Source: Gadus chalcogrammus (Eukaryota > Chordata > Actinopteri > Gadiformes > Gadidae). From it: a DNA stretch of 64,000 nt. A model generated the notes under the pieces. That model saw only the letters and a program-made list of their open reading frames with translations, was not told the DNA's origin and ran no database searches. Positions 30,051 through 41,929 of this stretch are shown one piece after another. The position numbers were made by a program, and so were the translations under genes. The stretch spans positions 20,522,373 through 20,586,372 of the forward strand of contig NC_079419.1 of the NCBI RefSeq assembly GCF_026213295.1, read 5' to 3'. Position 1 is the stretch's first letter. Every line of letters starts with the position of its first letter.

Positions 30051-32092
30051 TGAACTCCTCCACCCCCTGATCACCTCAACCCTTCCTCTGCACTCTCTTC
30101 CCAGTACTGGACTCCTCCTGGAAGCCTTTTTCTCCAAGGGTAAAACACTGTGCTCATTTTGAGATATTAAGACCGTTTGGATCTTCATGGAGTCATCGTC
30201 AGAGAGCTTCAAGATGGCCGTCAACCTGTGAAGAAAAGGGCGTCTTCTACAAGAGCAGTTTCCTGGCGAAGACAGAAAGGTCATGATGCTCCTGAGAACT
30301 ATTTAATCAAGGATGTATTCACAAAGGTTTGCCAGAGCTCCGGTAGAAGACAAACGTCTCTGGAGTTGTGGGGAGGATGAAGGAATAACAGGGTGGGTCA
30401 ATATACTGAAGAGTTTCTGAACGTGTGAATATAGGGCGGCATGTGGCTGAGGAGGTAGAATGGGTTGGCTGGTAACCAGAAGATAACTAGTGTCGCGTGT
30501 CGAGGTGTCCCTGAGCAAGACGCCTCTACCTGACTCCTCCCGACGAGCTGGCTGTCGCCCTGCGTGGTGCATGCATCGGTGAATGTCAGGCAATATTATA
30601 AAGCGCTTTGAGTAGCCACTGGTTAGAAAAGCACTATAGAAATGCAGTCCATTTACTGAACTATTCATGAAAGAGCTTGTTTTGAGGAGCTTGTGCTACG
30701 GGGTCTTCTCTGTCCTCTCAACCCAACTACTGGGTTGTTTTTTTTGTTTAACTGTTTTTAGATTTTTTCATAAATTAATATAAACATATAGTTATTACCA
30801 ATATATGGTTTGAATGACTTTGTAAAAAAGTCTGACATCATGTAAAACTAACTAACCCTCCCCTCCCAGCCCTCGCCCCTTGTCCATTTTTGTCAAAAAG
30901 TGCTTTGCCGTCCTCCCAATTATAAAATAAAAGTTAGATATTTAAAAAACTATAAGATATTTTAGTTTTAAAAGTAGTAGCTAGCGATTCCAAGCTAACC
31001 TGAACAATTTTAAATTCAGCAGTCTCTAGCTAAACCACAGGGTTTAAAAAATATATATGTTTAATATTGACTGACAAAGCCAAAGAGGAATGCTATTTGA
31101 GTACTGGCATCTGTCCCTGAACTGTGTACAACAGGAGGAGAGGAGATTCTACCTAGCATCACAGGATGTTGATGCAGCATGCTGTGACTGAACAAGTGTT
31201 GCATTAATAAAGACTGAATATTGAGCCATATCAAATGAAGAGGATGCACATGTTTATGTATAAGTATGTTGGTTGAAATGGACTATGTGTAGGAATTTCA
31301 CAGACATACATTTCTTGAAATTGCCAATATATATGACCAGGTTATAATTTAAGTTTATAAATGAGTCATTCCCAGCCTGCGTTGCGTAGCACAGCCTGGG
31401 CGCTGGTGGTTCTGTTATATTTCAACCAGGACTGATTTACTGGAAAAAGGGAAGGAAGGGACAGAAAATAACAACTAAAAATGTTCTTTCATAAGTGTTT
31501 CATTAGTTTGATTTTGGATAATATTAGGTTACGATCGTTCTTGTCTATCCCCGTGGAGATGGATTCTTACAGACAATGCTTTTAAGTCACAGACACAGAC
31601 ACAAAAGAGCTCAGTGTTTGCAGCCGTGTGTGCAGCTGTGCATGGTGCAGATGTTTATTCATTGTGGTTGTGTTGATTGACGTGCCACAGAACATACCAG
31701 AAAACATGATCAGAAGCACAGTGTTAAAAACATTACATGTCTTTTCGAGACTTAATGACATGATGTCAAATCATGATTTCCAGATTCATGATTTCATTTT
31801 CATGATGCAGCTCTCTTAGACATGACAACTAACTGATGAAATTATAAAAAAAAGAAAGAGTTTTTCCATCACGACCACAACAGAGCAGGAAGGTCTTCTG
31901 AGAGGCGGACGTGGCTGAAGTGGTGGAGCCTCCAGGGTTCTTTCAAAATAAAAGTCTTGTGGAAGTGAGGTCAGGTGCATGGAGAAGGTTTCCTTGGGAC
32001 ACAGAAGGGCTCTAGTAGTGCAGTAGAATGGTGGTCTGTGTGTGTCTGGGGTCTGTGTCTCCTACTGAGAAGGTCCTGGCCCCACCATGGGA
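30051..32092. other. Convergent 3' regions of ipo13 and fzr1
   Basis: The ipo13 and fzr1 stop codons face each other across about 2 kb. A plus-strand AATAAA at 30926 is a candidate ipo13 polyadenylation signal. A TTTATT at 31654, AATAAA on the minus strand, is a candidate for fzr1. An inverted copy of the dispersed fish repeat occupies 30434-30660. No coding exon was found. Confidence 0.55.
30434..30660 (-). repeat. Dispersed fish repeat, inverted copy
   Basis: The copy reads GGCGGCATGTGGCTGAGGAG to GCAGTCCATTTAC and contains GAGCTGGCTGTCGCCCTG and ATAAAGCGCTTTGAGTAGCC. It matches the reverse complement of the copy at 49850-50090. Confidence 0.85.
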
Positions 32093-34688
32093 CTATCGTA
32101 TTCTGGTGAACAGGTTCAGCACCGACTTGGACTCCTGAAAAACAAATAATATATAATATAAATATAATACTTATACAACCAAATAATATACATAAATATG
32201 ATACTTATATAACCAAATAATAGACATATATAATAATTGTATAATTAAAGGATAAAGATAAATATAAAACTTATATAAAAAAATTATATACATTAATAGA
32301 ATACTTGTATGACAAAATAACACATATAATACTTATATACTCAATATAGGATAAACAAATATAACATAAAATGATATTCAAAAATATAATACTGAATATA
32401 CATAATATAATACTTTCCGGCATGCAAATAAAGGAAAGTGAATGAGTTGTTTGCTAGAACTGCCTGTATGTCCTGTATCTTGGTGCATTATGTTTTACTA
32501 TAGACTAAACATGTGCTGTACCTTGGTGTTTAACAGTAGACTAAACATGTGCTGTACCTTGGTGTTTAACAGTAGACTAAACATGTGCTGTACCTTGGTG
32601 TTTAACAGTAGACTAAACATGTGTTGTACCTTGGTGTTTAACAGTAGACTAAACATGTGCTGTACCTTGGTGCAGCGTGTTTTACTGAAGACGTTCCAGA
32701 ATCGCAGCGTCTCGTCTCCGGCTCCGGTGACGATGGCCTCCCCGTCTGGGGACACAGCCTGGGGGGGGGGGGGGGGGGGGGGGGTAATTTGATGAATCAT
32801 GATTATCAAATCTGCAGAATGTGACAAACACTGCACAGATAGAATGGAAAATCCATCAATCTGTCTTTTCCAATTTTTTGGAAAACATCATTTGATTTGG
32901 ATTGTAGGCGGTCCCAGTGAAACTCACCAGGTACAGCACTCTGTAGGAGTGTCCTGTGAGCTTGGCCACTTGGGTCAGTGAGGGGTACTTCCACACCAGG
33001 ATCTGGTTCTGAGAGTAGCCATGTGTGCTGACCTGGGGGCAAACACAGAGGTGTTTGATGCCTACACGGGACATTGAACCCCCTACCTTTTGGCTGGGAG
33101 TCAACCCCTCCTAGCCTGTGTGTGTGTGCGTCGGTGTGTGTGTGTCCTCACCAGCTCGTTGGCGTGCTTGGACCAGGCCAGGTTGCAGACCTGGGAGCCC
33201 GTGTCGGTGCTCTGCAGCGGCTGGCCCGTGAGCGTGTTCCAGAAGCGCAGGCAGCGGTCGGCCGTGCCCCCGCCCGAGGCCAGCAGGCCGTGCTGGTGCG
33301 GGGACCAGGCGATGGCCTTCACCGCTGCCAGGTGGTCGCTGTACTGCTGCATGGGCAGCAGGCTGGAGCTGTTCCACACCAGCAGCTGGAGGGGAGACGG
33401 CGGAGCACTTTACCACGCCTGCTTCACCTCATCGTCAGGAATCACCGAACACCTCAGAGGTACGCCCTCTAGTGGTGACCGCTCATTTCCAAAGTGGAGC
33501 TCAATGCGAGAACAGACACATTTAAAGACAGACACATCGAGTCACATATTGCACATCTTTCCAATATCTGATAATGATGAGCAATGATACTGTTTGTTAA
33601 TGCTATTTAGTTCTTTAGGACTGTGGTTTTTAATCTGTTGGTCGCAAGCCGTAAGTGCGTGATCAAGTGGATTGTGCGATCCAAAATCATTTTATGTCGT
33701 GCTTGGATGCCTCGTCGAATGTTTGAGGGATCGAACCCAGAACCTCTTTCTAGCTGGGTTCATTTTTAGTGTTAATAACTGCATTTGGGGGTACTACTAG
33801 AAGGAGGTTACATTCCTGTATGTTTAAAATAACCCTTGTTATTTTCACACTGTTCATCTCTGCAAAACCAATTTCAACGTCTTTCAAAATCGGCAGTAGC
33901 CTGTCTGCTGTGATTGGTTAACACGCCCACTCAGTTGCGATTGGTCGAACGCTTTGCGCGTGCGTCTGTAAATTCACACCCCCGAGAAGTTGCAAACATT
34001 GCGGGTAGCCGGGAGGCGGGACTTCTGCACTTCAGCCCCGCCCACTACACAGTCTGAAAACACACTAATACAGAGGCAAGGCTTGAGCGCAAACAAGCTG
34101 TTTCACGCACTTATTGAGGGGCGTTATCGTGGGCCGAATACCCCCCCCTCGCTCAGACTTGGATCTTTCTAGCTAAGCAGACGGAAACATGTATACGTAC
34201 GTCGCATAACGGTCTAAAGCAAAGGTAGAAGTAGAAGTAGCGTGATATCACCCCTTCAACCCACTAGTTCTCCTCTCTGCCCCCACCTTGTTGTCGTTGC
34301 CCCCTGAGGCCAGGTGCTGGTGGTCCGGGGACCACTTCAGCCCGCAGACCTCCTGGCGGTGGCCCTGCAGCCTCCGCTCGGCCCCTGGGGGGCTCCGCAC
34401 GTCCCGCTGCAGGATCACCCGGTCCCTGCTGCCCGACGACAGCTGCTCGCCGTTCCACGCCAACGCTCCTGGACCGGTGGGGGGAGGGGGGGGTCAGAGC
34501 CGTAGTGGTCAACCATCCGTCTCCCCCTGGGTCTCACTGGTATCAACTGGTGCTAACTGGTCTGGCCGTCACTGACCTACGCGTGCGGAGTGCCCCTCTA
34601 GGCTGCTCAGCTTCCTCCCGCCGGCGGCGTCCCAGATCTGGACGTAGCCCTTGTGTGTTCCCACGGCAACCAAGCTCCCCTGCAAGCA

Positions 34689-34744
<56 letters not shown>

Positions 34745-37700
34745 ACACGCACGCACACACATGCACACATGCACACGTGGAACAGCGGAGGCAATCATAA
34801 ATATTTTTTCTTACACTCTCTTCTTTCTCAGTCGCACCTTCACTCACTCACTCACTTACTCGCTCTCTTTCAGGTCCTCCCTCTCTCACTCACTCGCCCA
34901 TGCTCTCATTCAGGTCCTCTCTCTCTCACTCACTCACTCACTCACACATGCTCTCTTTCAGGTCCTCTCTCTCGCACTCACTCGCCTCCCTCACAGGTCC
35001 TCTCTCTCTCACTCACTCACAGCTCCACTCTCCCTGTCCGTCAGCTCACCCTCTCGTTCCAGCAGACAGACGTCACTGAGTCCCCGTCCACAGAGAGGTC
35101 ACAGAGTCTGGTCACCTGACCATCATCAACACACCAACATTCACAATGTTAGGGCTTATCAAACATTAACAAGCTAACATTCATGATGTTAGGGCTTATC
35201 AAACATTAACACGCTAACATTCACAACGTTAGGGCTTATCAAACATTAACACACTAACATTGACAATGTTAGGGCTTATCAAACATTAACACGCTAACAT
35301 TCACAATGTTAGGGCTTATCAAACATTAACACACTAACATTCCCATCATGGCGGTCCTTGTAACCTAAAGGTGGTGAGCCCTTGGTGTACGTGGTGCAGG
35401 AGGGGGTGGAGCTCACCTGGCTGGTGCAGGCGCTCCACAGGTACACACAGGCCCCCAGGCCCACGCTCAGTAGGTTGCCCGCCGACCAGTCGACCAGGTT
35501 CAGGTAGAAGTCGTCCTGCAGCTCGGGGGCGTCCAGCACCTTGAAGGGGATCTTGGAGATCTTACGGGCCGGCTTACGTGGGGAGCGCAGGAGCTTGTGG
35601 CTGGTGGGGAGAACCAGGAGGGACCGTCAGGGTGGAGGAGGAGGTGGAGGAAGAGGTGGAGGAGGAGGGGGAACCAGGAGGGAACGTCATGGTGGAGGAG
35701 GAGGTGGAGGAAGAGGTGGAGGAGGAGGGGGAACCGGGAGGGATCGTCAGGGTGGAGGAGGAGGTGGTGGAAGAGGTGGAGGAGGAGGAGGAGGGGGAAC
35801 CAGGAGGGAATGTCAGGGAGGAGGAAGAGGAGGGGGAACCAGGAGGGAACGTCAGGGAGGAGGAGGAGGTGGAGGAGGAGGGGGAACCAGGAGGGAACGT
35901 CAGGGAGGTGGAGGAGGAGGGGGAACCAGGAGGGAACGTCAGGGAGGAGGAGGAGGTGGAGGAGGAGGTGGAGGAGGAGGGGGAACCAGGAGGGAACGTC
36001 AGGGAGGAGGAGGAGAAGGGGGAGGAGGAGAAGGGGGAGGAGGAGAAGGGGGAGGAGGAGGTGGAGGAGAAGGGGGAGGAGGAGGAGGAGAAGGGGGAGG
36101 AGGAGGTGGAGGAGAAGGGGGATGAGGAGAAAGGGGAGGAGGAGGTGGAGGAGGAGGAGGAGGAGAAGGGGGAGGAGGAGGTGGAGGAGAAGGGGGAGGA
36201 GGAGGAGGAGAAGGGGAAGGAGGAGGTGGAGGAGAAGGGGGATGAGGAGGAGGAGAAGGGGGAGGAGGAGGTGGAGGAGAAGGCGGTGGAGGGGGAACCA
36301 GGAGAAGACATCAGGGTGGAGGAGGCGAAGGCGGAGGAGGAGGGGGAACCAGGAGGACACGTCAGGAGGGTGGTGGAGGTAGAGGATGGTGGAGGAGGGG
36401 GTGGAGGGGGAGGAGGTGTTGGCCTAGTCTTCTCATACAGTACTTTAGGATTTTCTTCCCGTCAAAGGATTATCATATTTTTTGTGGCAAATGCTCGGCT
36501 CAAGATAGAAAAATAACACTAGCAACAGAATAAACCTTGCAATGTAAACCCTGTCAGATCCATGTCATTGAGGAGCAGGTAGGGGTTAAGGATGGCTACA
36601 GATGAGACTGTGGACCCTGGGCTCCCATCCCAGAAGGGGCTTAGCGTGAGAGAGAGTGAGAGGGTGTTCACCTCTTGTTGCTGAGCGGGGAGAGGGAGTA
36701 GGGGGAGACGTCATTGTCGCTGTCAAAAGGCACTTTCTTGGTGTGGACCGTGTACTGGAGGAACAACAAGAAACACAATCAACTAACCACAGCACCAGTT
36801 TAATTCAACAATTGAAGCCCTTATTTAGATTTGTTTTCAAATAAATTCACTGAAGTGACAAAGGGGAAACCTGTTTTCAAATCACATTTTAAAATTCTCC
36901 GTGTGTAACCATGATTCATAGGACAACATTCGCTGTATATTATGCAGGCTAAACTAACAAGGCTTTACTGATCACACGGAGTGAAGCCCGATTCTACCAG
37001 AACTCTCCTAGCATCATAGTAATACGGTCTGTGTGGATCCACGGTGAGCTGGGATGAGGGGCGCCCTCTGCCTCTCCTACCCTGAACAGGCTGCGTGCGC
37101 TCGGGGTCAGGACGGCCTGCCGCCGGTCGTCGGCGTGGGGCTCCACCATCGCCTCCATCCCCGCACCCAGCAGCTCATTCCTCAGCAGGGCAGCATAGGC
37201 CACCGTGTCTGAGGAGGAGGAGGAGGAGGAGGAGGAGGAGGAGGAGGAGGAGGAGGAGGAGGAGGAGGAGGAGGAGGAGGAGGAGGAGTAGGAGGAGGAG
37301 GAGAGGGAGGAGGAGGAGGAGGAGGAGGAGGAGGAGGAGGAGGAGAGGGGGGAAGAGGGAGGAGGAGAGGGAGGAGGAGGAGGAGGAGGAGGAGGAGTTG
37401 AATGGACGGCTGCACAATATGGCTGATACTAGGCCACATCAAGGCCCATATTTTGAACCAATATCGAATAATACAGTATTAAGAAAATACCATGAAACAT
37501 AACACAGCAAGGTAGCACCTAAATACCATCTAAGTTTAATAAAGTACATCTGGCCTATACCTGCACGATACATTATTATAAAATAGCGATCTTGATTAAC
37601 CCCTGTGTGGATTTGAGTTGTAAATTACTTTTGATATTATTCTTTTTTTTTTTATTATTTTTGAAGCCTTCATTTACAGGTGCGTGGAGTTTGTTCAGTA

Positions 37701-39923
37701 GTTATAAAAAGCCAACAATTAAAGCCAATGTGAAGCTATATTTACAAAATAAATCATACCGTTTTTGATCCTGCACTTTAATCCGTTAAAAAGGGCCCTA
37801 TGAAACACAACGTCCTAGAGATGCCAAAAAACTACGTTTGGTACTGCCATTGTCATGGTTCAATAAAAATCACATTTTCTGAGAAAATAATCGTAGCAGA
37901 GAATCGTGACATCAATTCTAAGCTAGAAAATCGTTATTCATATTTTTTGCCTTATCTAATAGCTACAAAATAAGACACTAAACGGTGACCTCTGACCTTT
38001 GCCTGACTCTGTGCTGGCGTCCTTGGCCTTGTGGTTCTGACTGGGGGAGTGACAGTTCTCCTGAGGAAGATAACATGATTAGAATCACTACAACCACATA
38101 AGTGCCGAGGAGAGAGATGTGTACATGCTTACGTTGGCGTAGTGGAAGTTGATACTCCAGTTGCTCCCAGCACGGGTGGGGATGTAGCGGTCCCCCGACC
38201 TGACGCTGAGCGGGCTGCAGGCTGCCCCCACACACTGACCGCCAGGACAGAAACCACCGTTAGTCATCTCTAGTCCTCTGCAGTTAAAGCACAGCATACT
38301 TTCTATCGGCGAGTTTCGAATATGTGGGTATCAGATCAACTTTCTATCATCGAGTTTCTAATAGAGGTGTATCACATCAACTTTCTATCGGCGAGTTTCC
38401 AATAGAGGTGTATCACATCAACTTTTTATCGGCTAGTTTCTAATAGAGGTGTATCACATCAACTTTCTAAGTTGGCGAGATCAAGCATGCGATGCGTTGC
38501 GTCGCATAACATAATGCATTCTGGGATCAAAATGTCAGAAATGCTGGTGATAACTTCCCTACGCGACATGTCACATGTATTTAAAAACTCACGAGAGTTC
38601 CCTCCGTCTGCACTTCTGTGCATATGGTCTCAAATAAATGCGGACATAAGACAGTTACTCCCCTCAACAGATTAAAACGTTGACCTAGTCGGTTGGAATT
38701 ATCACCTGGAAGTACCAGCGTGAGAAATTACATATCTCCTTTCAAAGGGGCATGCCCTCTCCCAAACTATGCTTGTTCAAACCACGAGATGTGCACCTGT
38801 GTCCGACTTCACGTTGTGGTTGGAACTTGACGTGTTTCTGACTAGTTCCGGCGGATGTTCTGAAGTCTCTTGCATGCATGCGCGCAAATGAAGACGATCT
38901 GATTATTATTATCTGATATTGCCTAACATTCACATATTTATCACTCACACACCGACGATGGTTTCAGCGATGCAAGGCAACAGCTAGTGCTGATGTTGGC
39001 GACCAAATCAGTTTGAATGAACAAATCTTTACTCCTGTTCGTCTCGTTTGTTCTCAGACTCGACTCCTCCCAGACCCACTAGTCGCTGAGTCGCTTTCTC
39101 CCTGTTCGTTCACTGACTATGAGTGGTGAAGAGGCTTAGTGAGCGAGCGTATGATAATGCGATTCAATATCAGTGAAATGATAAATGCATGCTATCTTCG
39201 TATTTTCTGTGTCATGCGACACAAGATTAATGAAATATTTGAATATCTTGTCAATCTGTCTCGTACTGTCATTGTTTGCTCTCACGCATGCGACCCGGGA
39301 ACCCCACCATCATTGCTAAATCAATTATTATCTTGCTGATATGCTAAACATCCAACTACACCCCCGATTCCCGCTGCGTTTGGTTAAAGAGGTAATGTTG
39401 TGTTTATTGATGACCGACTTCCACGATCGTTTGAGAATGAGAACAAGGGAGGAGCTGAGTCTGACTGACTCGGCTGAGAACCGTGCATTCCATGATTCAA
39501 TTCACCGCTACCGGAAACGCAACTGAACGAATGAACGAACAAACGAACGATTCTGAACGACTCTTGTTGGCGAACTGACCGACTTGAACTGAATCATGGA
39601 AAATAATCATGAAATCCATCACTAACAGCCAGCTCGTCAGGAGCAGTGAGGGTGAGGTGTCTTGCTCAGGGTCGCCTCGACTCAGCTGGGAGGAGCCGGG
39701 GATCTAACCAGCAACCTTCCGGTTACCAGCCAACCCGCTCTACCACCTGAGCTTCTGCCGCCACAATACATGTACAGGCTTAGTGAAGTTTAGACTCAAA
39801 CTGACACAGGTATAGTGTAGCATGGTGTTTGCCCGTGAGCCTCACCTGGGCCGGTTGTGTGTCCTGCGGGAGGTTCTGGTGGTTGATCTGCTTCAGCAGC
39901 CGTCGTTCGTACTCCTGGTCCAT
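32093..39923 (-). CDS. fzr1: Fizzy-related protein 1 / Cdh1, APC/C activator, complete in 13 exons
   Basis: Minus-strand exons: 39923-39846, 38234-38133, 38060-37997, 37208-37081, 36754-36672, 35600-35417, 35115-35050, 34679-34577, 34468-34287, 33385-33152, 33032-32928, 32758-32666, 32134-32093 (TAG). They total 1464 nt, 487 residues plus stop, with all phases closing; human FZR1 has 493-496. Cdh1 binds the anaphase-promoting complex in late mitosis and G1 and recruits D-box and KEN-box substrates. Visible landmarks: start MDQEYERRLLKQI, C-box DRYIPTR, SPRKPARKISKIPFKVLDAPEL ahead of the WD40 propeller, then propeller blades (GTHKGYVQIWDA, SSGSRDRVILQRD, CGLKWSPDHQHLASGGNDNK, SPHQHGLLASGGGTADR), and the C-terminal FTRIR tail (IR motif) that docks on APC3. 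The linker between the N-terminus and the C-box is shorter and diverged (QPAQCVGAACSPL). Repeats intrude on several introns. A teleost paralogue (a/b) call is not possible here. Confidence 0.97.
32483..32665. repeat. 36-bp minisatellite duplicating an fzr1 donor site
   Basis: Four units, at about 32517-32660, repeat TGTACCTTGGTGTTTAACAG plus TAGACTAAACATGTGC. The repeated TACCTTGGTG is the reverse complement of CACCAAG|GTA, the donor of the fzr1 exon 32666-32758. An older, diverged copy lies at 32475-32516. Confidence 0.93.
32761..32783. repeat. G-homopolymer next to an fzr1 acceptor
   Basis: About 23 consecutive G residues on the plus strand give a C-run that is the polypyrimidine tract directly before the acceptor of the fzr1 exon 32758-32666. 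Confidence 0.9.
34689..35035. repeat. (CA)n and CACTCACT/CTCT-rich repeats in an fzr1 intron
   Basis: A CA run (34689-34760) abuts the acceptor of exon 34679-34577 on the minus strand. It is followed by about four diverged copies of a unit with TCAGGTCCTCTCTCTC and CACTCACTC. Confidence 0.85.
35128..35345. repeat. 41-bp minisatellite in an fzr1 intron
   Basis: About five units share AACATT-ACAATGTTAGGGC and TTATCAAACATTAACAC. The block lies just upstream, in transcript orientation, of the acceptor of exon 35115-35050. Confidence 0.9.
35601..36420. repeat. Purine-rich GGA minisatellite directly before an fzr1 acceptor
   Basis: About 820 bp of GGAGGA and GGAGGTGGAGGA units is broken by GGGGGAACCAGGAGGGAACG blocks. 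On the transcribed strand it is a long C/T tract that ends at the acceptor of exon 35600-35417. Long Glu/Gly/Arg and Leu/Ser/Pro open frames across it are artefacts. Confidence 0.93.
37209..37395. repeat. (GGA)n trinucleotide tract forming the polypyrimidine tract of an fzr1 exon
   Basis: About 185 bp of GGA repeats, (TCC)n on the transcribed strand, touches the acceptor TCCTCAG of exon 37208-37081. Confidence 0.93.
38296..38470. repeat. 41-bp minisatellite in fzr1 intron 1
   Basis: About four units share AACTTTCTATCGGCGAGTTT and AATAGAGGTGTATCACATC. Confidence 0.9.
38925..39765. mobile_element. Inverted-repeat transposon inserted in a copy of the dispersed fish repeat, fzr1 intron 1
   Basis: The dispersed repeat is split into 38925-38994 (ending GGCAACAGC) and 39609-39765 (starting ACAGCCAGCTCG). 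Between them lies a 614-bp element starting TAGTGCTGATGTTGGC and ending CCATCACTA, apparently with a 5-bp ACAGC target duplication. Its interior shares GAGTCTGACTGACTC, GAGAACCGTGCA and ACGAACGAACGATTC-like blocks with the element at 44237-44927, so both are one family. It has no coding capacity. Confidence 0.8.
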
Positions 39924-39984
39924 CTCTCCGGGGGCCACTGCTGTCACACAGCAATGCCCCCTCCTCTGGGACCCCTTTAGACCT

Positions 39985-40140
39985 GCCCACCCCTACCGCT
40001 GAGAGACCCACGAAGGACCTCCATCTCTGTAACGAACACACAAGAACAGCTGAGAGACCCACGGAGGACCCCCGTCTCTGTAACGAACACACAAGAACAG
40101 CTGAGAGACCCACGGAGGACCCCCGTCTAACGACCACACA
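39985..40140. repeat. Minisatellite upstream of the fzr1 start codon
   Basis: About three units of 50-55 bp share CTGAGAGACCCACGGAGGAC and CTCTGTAACGAACACACAAG. Confidence 0.85.
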
Positions 40141-40511
40141 GTGACTGCTTAGCGTTGGGGAAAGAGATCATAGGCATTAGGCAGGTGATCGTAAGGATAT
40201 CTCAGACCATTGGTTTGGCCTGGTTTAAACGACCTGGTTTAAACGGCCTGGTTTAACTGGACTGGTTTAAATGGCCATGTTTAAATGGCCTGGGTGCCTT
40301 TGCGTCGCGTTGACGCTACCTCCAGCGAGGGTAAACGACTGAAAACGGACAATTGCTTTAAAATCAAATGACAAAAATACACCCGACTGCGTGACTGCAG
40401 CCCGGTCATTTAAACCCCAGCGGGGGGCGACGCGGCGTTGTCATGGCACCATGATATGGCCGACAACAAACCAGCCGTCAGCTGACGTCCTCACAGACAG
40501 GTTGTCGTACC

Positions 40512-40905
40512 TGTCAGCCGTGGAGCTCAGGACACCGTTGTAGGGACTGGCGTGTTCCGATCACACAACGTCTCGTCTCGAATACTCCTACGACGGTTCA
40601 ATCACGTCCACGTACTGCAAGCGACAGAACAACACAGCGGGAGGCATCTGTGTTGTTTACGTCGCTGAAAAGATGGCGACCGAATCAGCTGGAGCAGATA
40701 TTCTCTTCTGCTGCTGAGTTCATAGACGAAAGACGACACGGCGCAACAGCGCCCCCCTGCGGAACACCAAAGGACACGGTGAAACAGCGTCCCCGTGTGG
40801 CGAGCTGCGGAACATAAGAGGACATTCTGCAACAGCGCCCCGCTGCGGCGAGCTGCGTAACATTACAGGACACGGTACAACAGCGCCCCTCTGCGGCTAT
40901 CTATC
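40512..40905 (-). promoter_or_regulatory. Likely fzr1 5' non-coding exon and promoter, with a 58-bp repeat
   Basis: On the minus strand CGGCTGACAG|GTACGACAAC at 40521/40511 is a good donor and could end a non-coding first exon. Upstream, 40735-40905 has about three copies of a unit with ACAGCGCCCC-CTGCGG and GGACACGGT. The region is GC-richer than its surroundings. The promoter role is inferred from position. Confidence 0.45.
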
Positions 40906-40913
40906 ACCTGTAC

Positions 40914-41232
40914 TGTACAGGTGCATTTCAATGAATTAGAATATTGTGGAATAATTAATTTATTTCAATAATTATATTTGATAAGTGAAACCCATTTATT
41001 ATATTGATTCATTCCATCAACAGTGAACTATTTCAAGCCTTTAATTGTATTCATCTTGATGATAATTGCTACAGCTCATGAAAACCCCAAAATTCAGGGC
41101 CTCAATATATTAACATAAATTAAGGGCTTCAAATATTTTACTTTTGTTGTTTAATATATGAATTTCACTTTTTGTATTGAATTATTGAAATTAAGTACAT
41201 TTTCCACAATATTCTAATTGAGGTGCCGGGTA
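40914..41232. mobile_element. Tc1/mariner-like MITE
   Basis: The ends TGCATTTCAATGAATTAGAA and TTCTAATTGAGGTGCCGG region are inverted repeats sharing AATTAGAATATTGTGGA and its complement. The sequence strongly resembles the widespread fish Tc1/mariner MITE starting GTGCATCTCAAAAAATTAGA. There is no transposase. Confidence 0.8.
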
Positions 41233-41795
41233 TGTGGGATTGGGCGACCATCAGGGTGTAGCTACGGACATCGCTACGGACTGAGCGCCGTGGCATGAAA
41301 GCCTGTTCGACCGTTTTAAACATTGCATGGACATTTGTGCATGTTTTGTTTTCTGTTTGTCCATTCATCCACCCTGTGTGGTCACAACCATTTAGGAATC
41401 ACACAGAGCCCTTCATCACTCTGCCTTACTGCCTCGTTCATGGTTGGCCTGTGTTCTGCCAAAGTCTGTTCCCTGGTCAGGTGTTCCTACCGTAGTGCGG
41501 CTCGATAGACTCTATCGAGCCATGCTACCCTATCAACACATGCCACTTTACGTGTTTGGTAGCGTATTTAATCTGTAGACCAATTGCCTCTAACAAACGA
41601 TGCTCCCACTACAGAATCACCTTTTTTTTTTTACACCACTACTCACTCCAAATTCACTGTAAGAATATGGGGAGCATATTTTGATGCGGCATTATAACGT
41701 CTTCTTTAAAGATTTCATGGGTACAGTATGTGGATAGACCAACTGCTGGTTGGTTTTTTCAGGAGGCCCGAATGCCACCCCCACGTGTGTGCGTG

Positions 41796-41929
<134 letters not shown>

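Noticed and set aside
33600..34200. Segment with GTCGCAAGCC and GATCGAACCCAGAACC motifs
   Set aside because: It resembles fish hAT or SINE fragments, but termini could not be defined, so it is not listed as an element.
35500..36516. Glu/Gly/Arg-rich and Leu/Ser/Pro-rich frames of 190-310 residues
   Set aside because: They arise from the GGA minisatellite in an fzr1 intron. Only the part within 35417-35600 is coding, in a different frame or extent.
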